Source of the DNA: Nelumbo lutea
Taxonomy: Eukaryota; Streptophyta; Magnoliopsida; Proteales; Nelumbonaceae
Assembly (NCBI GenBank): GCA_022828595.1
Contig: JAKGHH010000002.1
Location: 44,362,222 to 44,426,221 of the forward strand
Direction of reading: 5' to 3'
Length of the DNA stretch: 64,000 nucleotides
Shown: one piece after another, positions 22,874-32,906 of the stretch
Layout: each line of letters opens with the position of its first letter
How positions within the stretch are numbered: position 1 is the stretch's first letter
Program-made: the position numbers and the translations under genes
Notes under the pieces: generated by a model
The model's input: only the letters and a program-made list of their open reading frames with translations
Databases searched by the model: none
What the model was told of the DNA's origin: nothing

Positions 22874-25112
22874 TCATCTCTCAGCAGCAGAAGCAACCTT
22901 CTGCATTATCATTGCTTCAGCTGCACGTATTGCTCCTTGTGACCCTGTGATTGTAACTTTCCTGCCAAATTAACAGCGGAAACATGAAATAGACAAATAC
23001 AGGCACATATCAAAACACCAGAAAGCGTACAAGTGTATATCAAGAAGCCATAGTCAATACCTGTCAGATGTCCCAGACATAAAATCACCTCGGTCTGATA
23101 TCTTTATTCTGGCACCACTGACCTGCAGAACAAAGTGACTCTATTTATTGCACCTACTAATTCCTATTATGCACAACAAAGCAAATAAGCAAACTGGAGG
23201 CTATTTCTTACAAACCTGGCTAATTTCCATTATATTCCTTCCACCACGACCAACAACAACTCCAATATGTTCATCAGCAACACCAATTGTCACAGAGTTG
23301 CCTCGATCTTCCTGGATCAACCAGAGGGGCTTGATGAGAAGGAACTCCAAGCACGTGCACACACACACACACACAAATGTGATTTGACCAAATATGATAT
23401 TTGAAACTCAATGTTATGCTAAATTTAAGAATGAGAAAACATCTTGACTGCTGGTAACTTTAAGGGCCAAAAGCATTATAAATTTTTACTAATGTAAATG
23501 TTGACCTAAGATGACATCAAATCACATCCAAAAGAATGCAACACTCTCCCATCCAAGAAGAGTTCAACTTATTGCATCCCAAGGATCTAGACCCAACTCA
23601 TACGGCAACGTTAATATGATGAATTCTCTCTTTCATGAAATTACAATGTCCATGGCTTTTTTTTTTTATTAATCACCCATAACTTTCCCCTTTACCCCTT
23701 TTTCCCCGAAAAGCTGGTTGCAGGACTTGATTCTGCGTCAATGCTGGAGTAACCCAGCTAACACACCAACGAGCCAGTCCTCGATTGGCAATGTCCATGG
23801 CCTTTCAAAAGAAATAAATAAATCTGGCCCATTTTGAGCATCAAAAAGATGCACATTCTGTGAACCCAGATACATAGTTTTCTTGCCCCTTCCCCGGTTG
23901 GGTTGGTCTAGTAAACAAAATTCCACGTATATATTTCACTTCCCAAGAGGGTTGGTTCAAACCATGTGCAATATGGATCTGCCCAAGCAGTCGTGCAGTG
24001 AATGCACAGATGATCAATGGATTCCTGGACTTGCCCACACACCCCACAACTCATATCTTCAATGGGAACACCTTTCCTTGCTAGGTTGCCTCTAGTCAGA
24101 CATTTGCCAAGAGCTCATGTGAAACTAAGAAGTTGATTTTTGAAGGAGAGGAAAGAATCCATACTTGTTTTACAGGAAACTCAGATCCCTCAAATCACTT
24201 AGACCATCCGCAAAGGACTTGACTGTAAAAATGCCATCAGCACTCCATTTCCAAGTCCACTGATCATGCAAAAATGGATCGAAAGAGAAGGCAATTAAGC
24301 AGTTCAGAAGAATTGGACACCCCTCCTCCAATTCTTAGTCATGAAAACCACCTCTCCCGGATCAGATCAAAGCACTCGGCAACTGTGGCCTCTTTGTTAT
24401 CAGCCAAAGAGAACAAAAGAGGGATTTTTGCAATTATTTCCGAGTTTTAGGGAATGCTTTTCAATTATTGCTTGGTTTAATGGTAAAATTTCAGGCTGGC
24501 AAGTGTGAGAGCGTAGGTTCGAGTCTGAGAGCAGCCAAAATGACAATAAGTTAGGTCCAAATCCACTTCTCCGAAGACTCCAGTCCAGATAGCTAGGACC
24601 AACATTGGGTAGTGGCCTTTTATAAACATCAGCATTTTGTAAGTCCAAAACAGTGAACTACTTCATAATTCACTAAACTGGGCTGCTGAGGCAAAGTGCC
24701 AAAAACAAAAACATGAACTGACATGGAAGATCATTTCTCAAAATTGATCAACTCTGATGTTCTACCAAAAAAGATGGACCAACTCTGACAAACATAACCT
24801 GGAAAACAATGGGACCTAAAAATTAATTTATCAGTAACTACAGTAGAAGATAATACTAATACTTATGAAGCATTTTTTTAATAGCATTCCAAGTTAGACA
24901 TCCTAAATTAGCATTGAGCTTAGTCATTGATATAATAATCAGTAACCATTTGCAAGATAAAGTCAAACAAATCAAGAATGGGCAAACCTTGTTATTCTGA
25001 AATTTTCCTCCCGTGCCATTTGGTCCAAAGTGTATTGCATTGTATGCTACTGTTCCAAGAGAAGGAAGCATGTATGTATATGGAATACCATGAAAACCGG
25101 AGAAGTTAACAC
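22874..25112 (-). CDS. BTR1: KH-domain RNA-binding protein, BTR1/NOVA-like, C-terminal four exons
   Basis: Minus-strand exons in transcript order: 25112-24988, 23311-23216, 23122-23061, 22961-22874 (TGA at 22876-22874). All have GT-AG borders and matching phases. The encoded C-terminus runs from [13 protein letters not shown] and [15 protein letters not shown] into [17 protein letters not shown] and the KH core [14 protein letters not shown], then [19 protein letters not shown] and [18 protein letters not shown], ending about 10 residues later. The GRGG loop and flanking helices form a complete type I KH domain that binds single-stranded RNA. This arrangement matches the last KH domain of plant BTR1 (binding to tomato mosaic virus RNA 1) and other NOVA-like proteins. 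The two upstream KH domains expected in this family were not found between 25113 and the gap at 29232. The exon at 24988 needs a 5' partner ending in one base. Confidence 0.85.
23355..23374. repeat. (CA)n microsatellite in a BTR1-like intron
   Basis: ACACACACACACACACACAC run just upstream (in transcript sense) of the 23311-23216 exon. Confidence 0.9.
23657..23788 (-). mobile_element. tRNA-derived SINE with 13-bp TSD and poly(A) tail
   Basis: A 132-bp insertion in the intron. On the minus strand it starts CCAATCGAGGACTGGCTCG, has a box B-like AGAATCAAGTCCTGC, and ends GGTGATTAATAAAAAAAAAA. Perfect duplicates CAATGTCCATGGC at 23644-23656 and 23789-23801 flank it. Its size, internal promoter-like words, A-tail and TSD fit a SINE. 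The element has no coding potential. Confidence 0.8.
23880..24370 (-). mobile_element. Retroelement fragment (zf-RVT region) in a BTR1-like intron
   Basis: On the minus strand, through several frameshifts, it reads [20 protein letters not shown] followed by [15 protein letters not shown]. That is the CX2C...HX4C zinc-binding domain found after the reverse transcriptase in plant L1 LINEs. Upstream words [18 protein letters not shown] match the start of that domain. No TSD or tail was recognised, so this is an old fragment. Confidence 0.7.
24440..24625 (+). mobile_element. tRNA-derived SINE candidate
   Basis: A box A-like TGGTTTAATGGTAAAATTTC is followed by a clear box B-like GTAGGTTCGAGTCTGAG near 24510. 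The 3' part ends AGATAGCTAGGACCAACATTGGGTAG, and the same tail words occur at 1285-1310 in the PWWP-gene intron. TSDs were not identified. Confidence 0.6.
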
Positions 25113-27621
25113 CTAAAATTTCAATATAAAGAAAAAATTATAAAGCATCAATTTTCACTTCAACCTGTCCTATAGATAAGATTAAATCAGAACCATATAG
25201 AACCATGAAATATTGGTCATGAATGTCCCTCATTTACAAAATTGTAATCTATGATCAATTTTAGGAAATAGAACCGCACTAAATGATTTGAGTTTATTAT
25301 TTTTTTTTCCAACCAACTCAGCCTTTAATCCTATACTATTTCCATATGAATCCTGCCCTACCATTATATCAAGAGCCATTTTTTACCGTCAAATTACGTC
25401 AACATCCTTGCTCATTATCACTGCACTCAAAGTGCCAATACAGCACATCATATTGAAAATAAGTGCACTCCATCAAAGCAGGAATTCTTAGCACCCACTG
25501 AAATGTAAACACAAAAATTTTGAACTGATAGATACGTAGAAAGTGTTAGAAAGTTCATCCTGGAGAGAAATCTGAAAATAATTTAATAGACAGCAAGGCA
25601 AGAAGAAGAAATTATTACAAAATCTGCACTATAATGGTGTACTGGTGGCCATATGAAAGGAAGATGCTGAGAAATGTTATTTTTTGTAATATTTTTACCC
25701 AGGATATGTTACTGTGGTGATGGATAAATGGAGAAAGTTGAGAATTGGTGTACAGTCAATGTATATTTTGGGGATCCTGTAGTCCCCTATTAATGAGATA
25801 TACTTTAATATTTCTCCAAAAATTATCAGTTCATGAGATGCAATGTGAAGCATTATTTTTTTTCAACAATAATTGTTCTCTGCTCTATCAACTTTTCTTC
25901 AGTAATGTATCAACTGTATAATTAGGCAAAAAGCTTTACAAGTATTAAAAAGAGGATCCAACAACAAAATCCCTCCCTAGCCACCCCATCTGTTGTTAAA
26001 AAAGCCAGCTTTAACGTTACATTTCCTAGGATACAACTCTACTATGTCACCATCATCTAAGCCTTGTTCCAACTATATGGGATTTATATGAATCCTCTCT
26101 TGCCATTCCGTTCTGTTTAGTGCCATAGGCATTGCAAAGGCCCTAGAAATACCTAAACAAAGACATTTTGGAAAAGATAAATGCTCTATATGAAAAACAC
26201 AGAGAGCTTGTTGACCTTCCTGATAAGAAAGAACTGGTAGGGTGCACGGGGATTTTCTGTAAAAATGCCAGGTTGATAGATCAATGGAGATACAATGCGC
26301 AAGCTGGTAACTAAGGGTCAGCTTGGTTATTGAAGAAATAGATGAGAAAAAAGGGAATATTTCCATTAGATACCATTTCCGTTTTTTTTCTTTTGTGGCA
26401 TGAGGAAGAGAAACACTGCAATCTCAAGTCCCAAAATGAGAGATGTGAGGTCTCACTAAAACGGTGCAACCCTAGTGAGAAAATAAAAAAAATGAGCAAT
26501 AAGTGAAAGTTTTCACATCCCCATTCCTATGTGGCTAATGTTTTCAACTCTCCATTGACCCAGTCAGTCAGACAGTTGAACCTGATGACCTGGTCCGGAA
26601 TATAGGTTCAGTTAACCTATAACCTGCTAGATTGCAAAAAAAATACAAAAAATAAATAAAAAGACTTGGTGAATGATCCAATCAACCCAGATGGTTAAAC
26701 CATTGACCCATTCAACCTGTTTCTGGGTCAATTTTTTATTTTTTATTGTTATGACATCACAGGCCAACCCATTGACCTGTAATAAAACTGGTGAGCCATC
26801 CACCCAGAGGGAACACCGGTTCAGTGTCCAGGTCAGTTTTCAAAACATCATCACAAAGGCACCTTCGTGACATCTGATGATATGTGGTTCCTCATTTCTG
26901 TCATGTCAGAACATTAAAAGCATGCAAATCCAATGGTACATTGTTAAATCATGCCAACTGGAGAGCAAAAAATGGACTAATTTATATAACCAACCCAATT
27001 ATCTCAGCAACCAAACACTAGAAAAGAAATTTTTTTCTCATATATTTTGTTCTTAGCAACCAAATACAAAGAAGATGGCAAAATGAGAAATAAAATTCTT
27101 TTTTTTCATCTCATCCTTTCCCATACTAATTTTCTTAGCAACTAAACAGACTATGGGATTTATGCAGATGTATAAGGTTCACTACACTGAAACATTTCAC
27201 CAGTCACCAAGATAAACTCTAAGGGTTATTCCATCTTTTGTTGCAGACCTTGCATAGCCACTACATCAGCAATACATCAAAAATTGCCCTTCTTGAACAG
27301 GGATCTAAAAGAAGGAAATACAAGATTCAATCCACCAGGATTTCGATCTCCAAGTGGTGAGCAAATTTGCTGCTTTGAAGAAATACTTATATAGCCCCCG
27401 TTTTACAAAAATGAAAGTAGCAAAAAAATGAAAGAAAAACAAAGGAAAAGGAGAAGAAAAAAGAGGGCAGAGGCCCCATTTCGGTCCAAGAAAGAGAAGG
27501 AAAAAAGTAGAAAAAGAAACAGAAAAAAAAAAATTAAGAAAAGGGGGCAGAGACCCTGTTCATGTCCAAGAGAAAGAAATCAAATAAGAAAAGAAGATGA
27601 TTTGAACAAGGAGGTAGACAG
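25113..27621. other. Probable long intron or upstream DNA of the BTR1-like gene; no exon seen
   Basis: AT-rich DNA. Rejected as coding: all short open frames here. Present: a diverged MITE at 26538-26850 and a purine-rich run at 27425-27620 whose Lys/Arg-rich translation is a composition effect. No KH-type exon (GxxG loop context) could be found on the minus strand. Confidence 0.5.
26538..26850. mobile_element. Diverged copy of the 300-bp hAT-like MITE family
   Basis: It starts ATGTTTTCAACTCTCC and ends CCAGGTCAGTTTTCAAAACAT. Between are GACCTGGTCCGG, the TTTTTTATTTTTTATTG spacer and GAGCCATCCACCCAGAGGG, in the same order as the intact copies. No TSD was found. Confidence 0.5.
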
Positions 27622-28003
27622 TGTTTAAAGCCGACGAGAGCAGGACAGAGAACCGAGAGCTACTTCAACTCCTTCAAGGGAGCTTCTGACCTCCTACAAC
27701 TCATACACATAACAACACAGCAGAAGAGGGAAGAAGATTTGGAGGAAATTTTCTCTTGCTATTCCTCCTTTTGTTCGGAATAGCCTACTTATAGCCTCTT
27801 ACATCCATTTTCCATCCAAGACATAACAACCCAATAAACTATCTCTGTTGACCTGTCCTTCTAGAATATACATATTCTAAGAGGTGGTTTGTAGGGAAAT
27901 TATCTCTGTGGGTCCCCAGCACTTCGATTTGGATCCATGGGCCTCAGGATGAAGCTCAAGTGTATGGGTCCGGGTTCCTACCACTGATCTCTAGGTTCTA
28001 TCA
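27622..28003 (-). repeat. 3' LTR of a Ty3/gypsy element (reverse strand)
   Basis: On the minus strand it starts TGATAGAACCTAGAGATC and ends CGGCTTTAAACA, so it has TG...CA ends and is 382 bp long. Immediately before it (28004-28020) lies a polypurine tract, GGGAGAGGAGAGG on the minus strand, which primes plus-strand synthesis in LTR elements. The partner LTR is not in the window. Confidence 0.75.
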
Positions 28004-29231
28004 GACCTCTCCTCTCCCTAAATTATTCGACCTTTGTCTTGCAAATGATTGATGCCTTGATGGAGGGAAACTGTTTGCTTGCAGCTTAGCCAAGTCGCAG
28101 CATTCTTTCAATTCGAAGGTTGGACCACACTGTACTAAACCACTCTGCTTGATGGTAGCGTATTGCCAGACTTGATCCACCTATCAGCAAGTGATTTTAT
28201 GAGGTTTGGACAAGCAGTTTCTCCATCATCTAGTGACTTATGAGGTTAAGGTTGAACTAACAGAAGCGGAGGGAGAAATGAATGGCTTTCAAGAGAGGAG
28301 CACATGAAAGACTGGGTGCAGCTTGGAAGCATGCTGGTAAATCCAGCTTGTAACGCTACTTGACCAATCCATTCCAAGATCTTGGAATGGGACCGAAGTA
28401 TCTGGGTGATAATTTCTGCCAAAGGCCCGACAAGCTAAAGAGAGATTGCTGGTGGTAAGGATGTAGCTTAAGAAACACCATGTCTCCTGGCTTGTATTCC
28501 ACAATCTCAATTGCTTCTTCGTCACTATGCTGATTTCATTCTTTTGTTGGGCACCATTGCAGATGCTCTTTTGACGGGATTGAAGCAATTCATCACTAAA
28601 CTGGCAGTTGCTGGGTAACTTACTCCAGCAATAGCAGAGGACCCCTTCTCATGAGGTAAGAGTGAAGGAGGATCCCATCCATATAACAGCCTTGAAGGGA
28701 GTAGGTCCCTGTAGAGGCATGGAAAGTTGGTGTTGAACTGGTATTCAGCCCAAAGGCAGCCAATGTGTCCACTTGTTTTCAGATTCTCACCAATAAAACA
28801 CCTGTTAGGTAGGTTTACAGGCAACGATTTATTCACCTTTGGTCTGTCCATCGGTTTAGGGATGTAAACTAGTAGAATATTGATCTCAATCCAGTGACTA
28901 TGTTATTAGGGGGTGCCATGCAACTTTGCTACAATTATCAATGAATGCCTGTGCTACTGTAAGTGGCAGTATATGTGTGAGGTAATGCCAACAAAATGGG
29001 TGTACTTATCATTTGGTCTCCACACCCAAAAACCACTGCATATTTCCTGCTGATTTAGTAAGGCCTGTGACGAAATTCATCATGATATCATCCCAGATTC
29101 TGTTTGGATTTTGAAAAATTGGAAAACCGGGGGGGGGGCTTTTTGGGGGGAAAGATAAGTTCAAGCTGGCTGACTGCATAATGTATTTTTGTTGCTGACA
29201 AGTTGCACAAGAAGCTACATAAGTCTGCATC
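28004..29231 (-). pseudogene. Ty3/gypsy (chromovirus-like) pol 3' end: integrase and chromodomain remnants
   Basis: On the minus strand, broken by many stops and frameshifts: integrase zinc-binding remnant YVASCATCQQQKY (near 29200), NRIWDDIMMNFVTGLTKSAG, then CFIGENLK, LLYGWDPPSLLPHEKGS, and near 28330 LHPVFHV, which precedes the chromodomain in Ty3/gypsy chromoviruses. The 5' part of the element is lost at the assembly gap. Non-functional. Confidence 0.8.
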
Positions 29232-29331
29232 NNNNNNNNNNNNNNNNNNNNNNNNNNNNNNNNNNNNNNNNNNNNNNNNNNNNNNNNNNNNNNNNNNNNN
29301 NNNNNNNNNNNNNNNNNNNNNNNNNNNNNNN
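29232..29331. other. Assembly gap of exactly 100 N
   Basis: Exactly 100 unknown bases. A round 100 is the usual placeholder for a scaffold join of unknown size. A gypsy element ends on its left side and a copia element begins on its right. Confidence 0.95.
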
Positions 29332-29366
29332 TTATCAGATCTAAGGACTTTGATTTTGGCCCCAAA

Positions 29367-30083
29367 CTAAGTGAGAATCATCTGATGGAAGTTTTGGGTC
29401 AGAGCAGGAACCTCATCCCGAGAACGCATAAGATAGACCCAAGAAAAGCGGGTATGGTCATCAACAAACAGTCGAAAATATCTGTACCCACCCATAGAAG
29501 AGATATGATATGGCCCCCAAACATTAGTATGCACAATATCAAAAGAGGAATTATTCCTTTTATTACTTAAAGAATAAGAGGTTCTACAATGTTTGGCAAA
29601 CTCACAACTCTCACACCTCAACTTTGATAACTCAACAGACTCAAATAAAGCAGGAAACAAACTCTTCAAAGACTTAAAAGACAAATGACCTAATCGATTA
29701 TGCCAAAGCATAACCGGACTCACTGACTGGGAAACAAAAGACTTCTTATCCACTGACTCCTCCCGACGAGAACTCTCTCCAAGCAGATAGATCCCGTTCG
29801 TCTCATGGCCAGTCCCAATCACCTTCCTTGTCTCCAAGTCCTGAAAAACACATCGGTCAGGGAAAAAGGTTACTGAACAGTTCATGTGTTTGGTAATACT
29901 ACTAATTGAAAGTAGGTTAGTATCAAGCGTAGGAACATGCAAGACAGAAGATAAAGAGATAGTATCCGATAACATGATGTCCCCCTTGCCCGAAATGGGA
30001 ACAAGAGAGGCATTAGCAATGGATACTCTATCTCGGCCAGAGGACAAGTGATAAGAAGTGAACAATGATGGCAAGCTAGTCAT
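29367..30083 (-). pseudogene. Copia pol fragment: GAG-pre-integrase and integrase N-terminal part
   Basis: A 238-residue open frame. It starts after the protease and carries VLHVPTLDTNLLSISSITK, then MLWHNRLGHLSFKSLK, CESCEFAKH (zinc-binding HHCC of the pre-integrase domain) and the integrase core start FDIVHTNVWGPY...LFVDDHTRFSWVYLM. The first integrase Asp (HSDVWGP in most copia elements) is Asn here (HTNVWGP), so the integrase would be inactive. The frame stops where the copy meets the gap region. Confidence 0.85.
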
Positions 30084-30410
30084 ATGGTTGGATGCACCTG
30101 AATCTGTTTCCCTATAGTGGTCAATATTACCTGGAGCTGAAGCATGGTAAGCTGAGGCTCGAGTACCTGAATGTGCAAATGCAGATGTGGCAGGAGCTGA
30201 TGGTGACTGAGATGGCTGAGCTGAACTCCCAACTGTATGAGGGCAGCCCGAACAGCGGCTAAAGTCTTTAGGGATGTGCTTAATGAGGATGCTGAATCAG
30301 TGTTCACAGCCACATGAGCGTTACCCTTCTTATTTCTTAGTTTTGCTGGGACCAAGTGAGGATGTAGCCTCCAACAAGTATCTTTTGTGTGCTTGGGTTT
30401 CTTGCAATGT

Positions 30411-31193
30411 TCACATTACCAAATCCCGTTTATCTTCCTTCTTCCGGTCCCTTTCTGGATCACCCCCTAGCTTGGGTTTAATAGCTGTCAGGGCTGGGAA
30501 AGGGGGCTGAGGCTGCATCATGACTTTCTTCTTGGTCTCCTCACTATGCACCAGGGAGTATGCTTGAGAAAGGGTCACACTATCTCTTGTCAATATCTGT
30601 TGTCGCACAATGTCATATTCTGAATTCAAACCAGCTATAAACTCAAATACCCTATTCGTCTCGACTTGCTTTTTGTGAGTCTGTGCATATTTGGGACTCT
30701 CCCACTCAAGGGTCTCTAGATGGTCAATCTCATGCCACAAGGATTTCAAGGTAGTGAAGTAGACAAAAACTGACTTCTCTCCTTGTTTAAGGCTGTTCAC
30801 CTCACACTTCAGTTCATAGGCTCTGGCAACGTTAAGTGGTTGGGAATAGGTTTCTTTCACAACATCACATATCTCTTTGGCTGTCTTTGCCCACAAGTAA
30901 TTTCGGCTGATATGTGGCTGCATAGAATTACACAGCCATGCCATAATCAAATAGTTCTCTTGAACCCACTTGGTGTATGTTGGGTCTTCCTTGGATGGTT
31001 CTTTCACATCTCCCAAGAGGTAACCCAGTTTTCCTCTTTCTCCAATAGCCATCATGGTTGATTGAGCCCACTCCAAGTAATTTGACCCATCAAATCTCAT
31101 AGTTGTAATTTGAAACCCGGTTTCAGATACACTACCATAATTGTTGTTTCCAAAACTACTTTCTCCCTGACCCTTAAACTCCATCTTGATCAA
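30411..31193 (-). CDS. Copia gag polyprotein (UBN2-type), open but truncated
   Basis: A 260-residue frame typical of copia gag: FQITTMRFDGSNYLEWAQS at the N-terminus, then WLCNSMQPHISRNYLWAKTA, FIAGLNSEYDIVRQQIL and a basic C-terminus. It encodes the capsid-like structural protein of the retrotransposon particle. The zinc knuckle expected next is disrupted: the following 300 bp (30080-30410) continue only in shifted frames. It uses an ATG 730 bp inside the primer-binding site. Confidence 0.8.
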   Translation of the reverse strand: MIKMEFKGQGESSFGNNNYGSVSETGFQITTMRFDGSNYLEWAQSTMMAIGERGKLGYLLGDVKEPSKEDPTYTKWVQENYLIMAWLCNSMQPHISRNYLWAKTAKEICDVVKETYSQPLNVARAYELKCEVNSLKQGEKSVFVYFTTLKSLWHEIDHLETLEWESPKYAQTHKKQVETNRVFEFIAGLNSEYDIVRQQILTRDSVTLSQAYSLVHSEETKKKVMMQPQPPFPALTAIKPKLGGDPERDRKKEDKRDLVM

Positions 31194-31926
31194 GAATCAG
31201 TGGCTACAAACTGTTAGAGCCACTATACCAGAAAACAGAGTAAAATCAAGTAGGTCTAAAATCTGATCTGAAACCAACACAAATATGATCTGATCTGAGA
31301 CCAACCCAAATATAATCTGAAATCAATCGCCTATCACAGTATATGCAAGAAATCAACTCATATCTGATCTGAAATCAATCGGCATGCACAGTACCAGGCA
31401 GCCTGTCAATCTGAGATGCTATTTTCTGAAATCACTACTGTGGGGCCCACTGCTGCGAGAGCAGAATTAGGGTTTCAACTGTAGGTCTGAAATAAGTGCT
31501 CAGCTGCACTCTCTAAGCAGTCCGCACAAGTGGGACTTGTCGTAGGGTCAATACGAAACCCTAAAACTGATCACCGCTCAGGGGGGGTTTGGCCCAACAG
31601 TCAAACCCTAGAAACAAACTTAAAACAGTTCGGCCTCTCCTTCTAGATAGGTCCAACCTATCTCGACTGATTGCAGTCTTTGAAACTAAATAAAAAAAAA
31701 GACTTATGGATTTCGGTTTACTGCCTCTAGGGTTACCTGAACCCTAACCTTCGCTGCTTCTTCCTGATTACCAACTCTCTGCAACACGCGGCAAGTCCTC
31801 AACTGCTGCGAACCTCTCCTGGTAATCTCCAAGATTCAGCCGCTGAATACTTCTTCATAAGCTTCCAGCCCTAGCTAGTCCTCATGTGGTCGGCTGGACT
31901 AGACACACATGAGAAGCCCTAGATAG

Positions 31927-32318
31927 GCTCTGATACCAACTAGAAGATCAAGACTATAATCAGTCTTGAATCCTAATAGGTTTTAGGTTTACAAAACAAA
32001 AGAAAAGTGAGAGAAAGGAGAAGGAATAGTAGAGAAACAGGAGAACACAAGGGGTTGAAAGGAGGGACAGATTCTAACAGATCTGCCGCCGCCACTCTCT
32101 TTTTATTTATAGGTTATGTTCAGTACATAATGGAAAGGACAGATCTGCCCTTAGTACTTACATGATAAATAAAGTAAATAAAAACTGAAATAAATAACAA
32201 CTGATTTAACAAACTGCCCCAAACTGACACTATTATAACTGAAACAAATAACTACACATGCTGTCCTACGAACACAGTGGGGACCACTGCTGTGGGGCCC
32301 ACATCAGTGTTCTCTACA
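31927..32318 (-). repeat. Copia 5' LTR and adjoining primer-binding site
   Basis: On the minus strand the LTR starts TGTAGAGAACACTGATG at 32318 and ends near 31941, just before TTGGTATCAGAGCC, which matches the usual copia primer-binding site complementary to initiator tRNA-Met. The exact inner border is uncertain because a clean CA end is not seen. Confidence 0.65.
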
Positions 32319-32906
32319 GAGTGGAAGGGTAGCAGTGAAGAAAAGAACTAAGCTCAACATTGAATTTACCATAGAGTGCAATAGCAGTGCGATGGACCAT
32401 GTTGTAGGCCACCAGTACATGGAATGATCAGTGCAATCAGAAGGGTAACACAATTGTGTAAACTACTTGATTCTAGCTCCTAATCTGTTATAACACCACT
32501 AGTTCTTGTTTTATAAAATGAAAATTTTGTGGTGAGAAAATGATTAATCATGTTGTGGGAATCGCTAGTTGGGGATTATGGAGACTGGGCTGCGAGCAGA
32601 CTGTGGTTGGGTGGCAGGTCGGCGCTGTGTGTAGGCTGCAGGCATAGACTGGGACTGGGCCACGAGTGTGGATGGTGGATGGGTCGTAGGCATGATTTGG
32701 GGCTGGGCTGTGGGCATGGGTAGGAACTTGGTGAGGGTTGGAGTTGCCACTGGTTGAGCACATGTGGGCACAGGCTGAGCTTGACTAGGTGGCTATGGCA
32801 GGGGCTGTGGGCTTGGTGTGGCTGGGTGGCTGTGGCAGGGGCTGCGCGATAGAGATGAGTTAACCTCTGTTTCTATAAGGTTGTTCTTTGCTTCTCTTGA
32901 ACTTGT
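32319..32906. other. Spacer with a GC-rich imperfect repeat
   Basis: No gene. 32575-32850 is a degenerate repeat of words like GGGCTGGGCTGTGGGCATGG. It stays open in three minus-strand frames at once, which reflects repeat composition and not protein coding. Confidence 0.6.

Larger units (their letters stand above)
29332..32318 (-). mobile_element. Ty1/copia element, 5' half (gag, protease, start of integrase)
   Basis: Reverse-strand element cut at the assembly gap. The 5' LTR lies at about 31941-32318, a primer-binding site at 31927-31939, leader at 31194-31925, gag at 30411-31193 and pol at 29367-30083. The reverse transcriptase and 3' LTR are absent, presumably lost in or beyond the gap. 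Confidence 0.85.

Noticed and set aside
27428..27628. 66-residue Lys/Arg-rich frame
   Set aside because: Product of a purine-rich, low-complexity stretch beside an LTR; no start context, partner exon or domain.
32548..32771. Three overlapping Pro/His/Thr-rich minus-strand frames
   Set aside because: All three frames stay open because the DNA is a GC-rich degenerate repeat; composition artefact.
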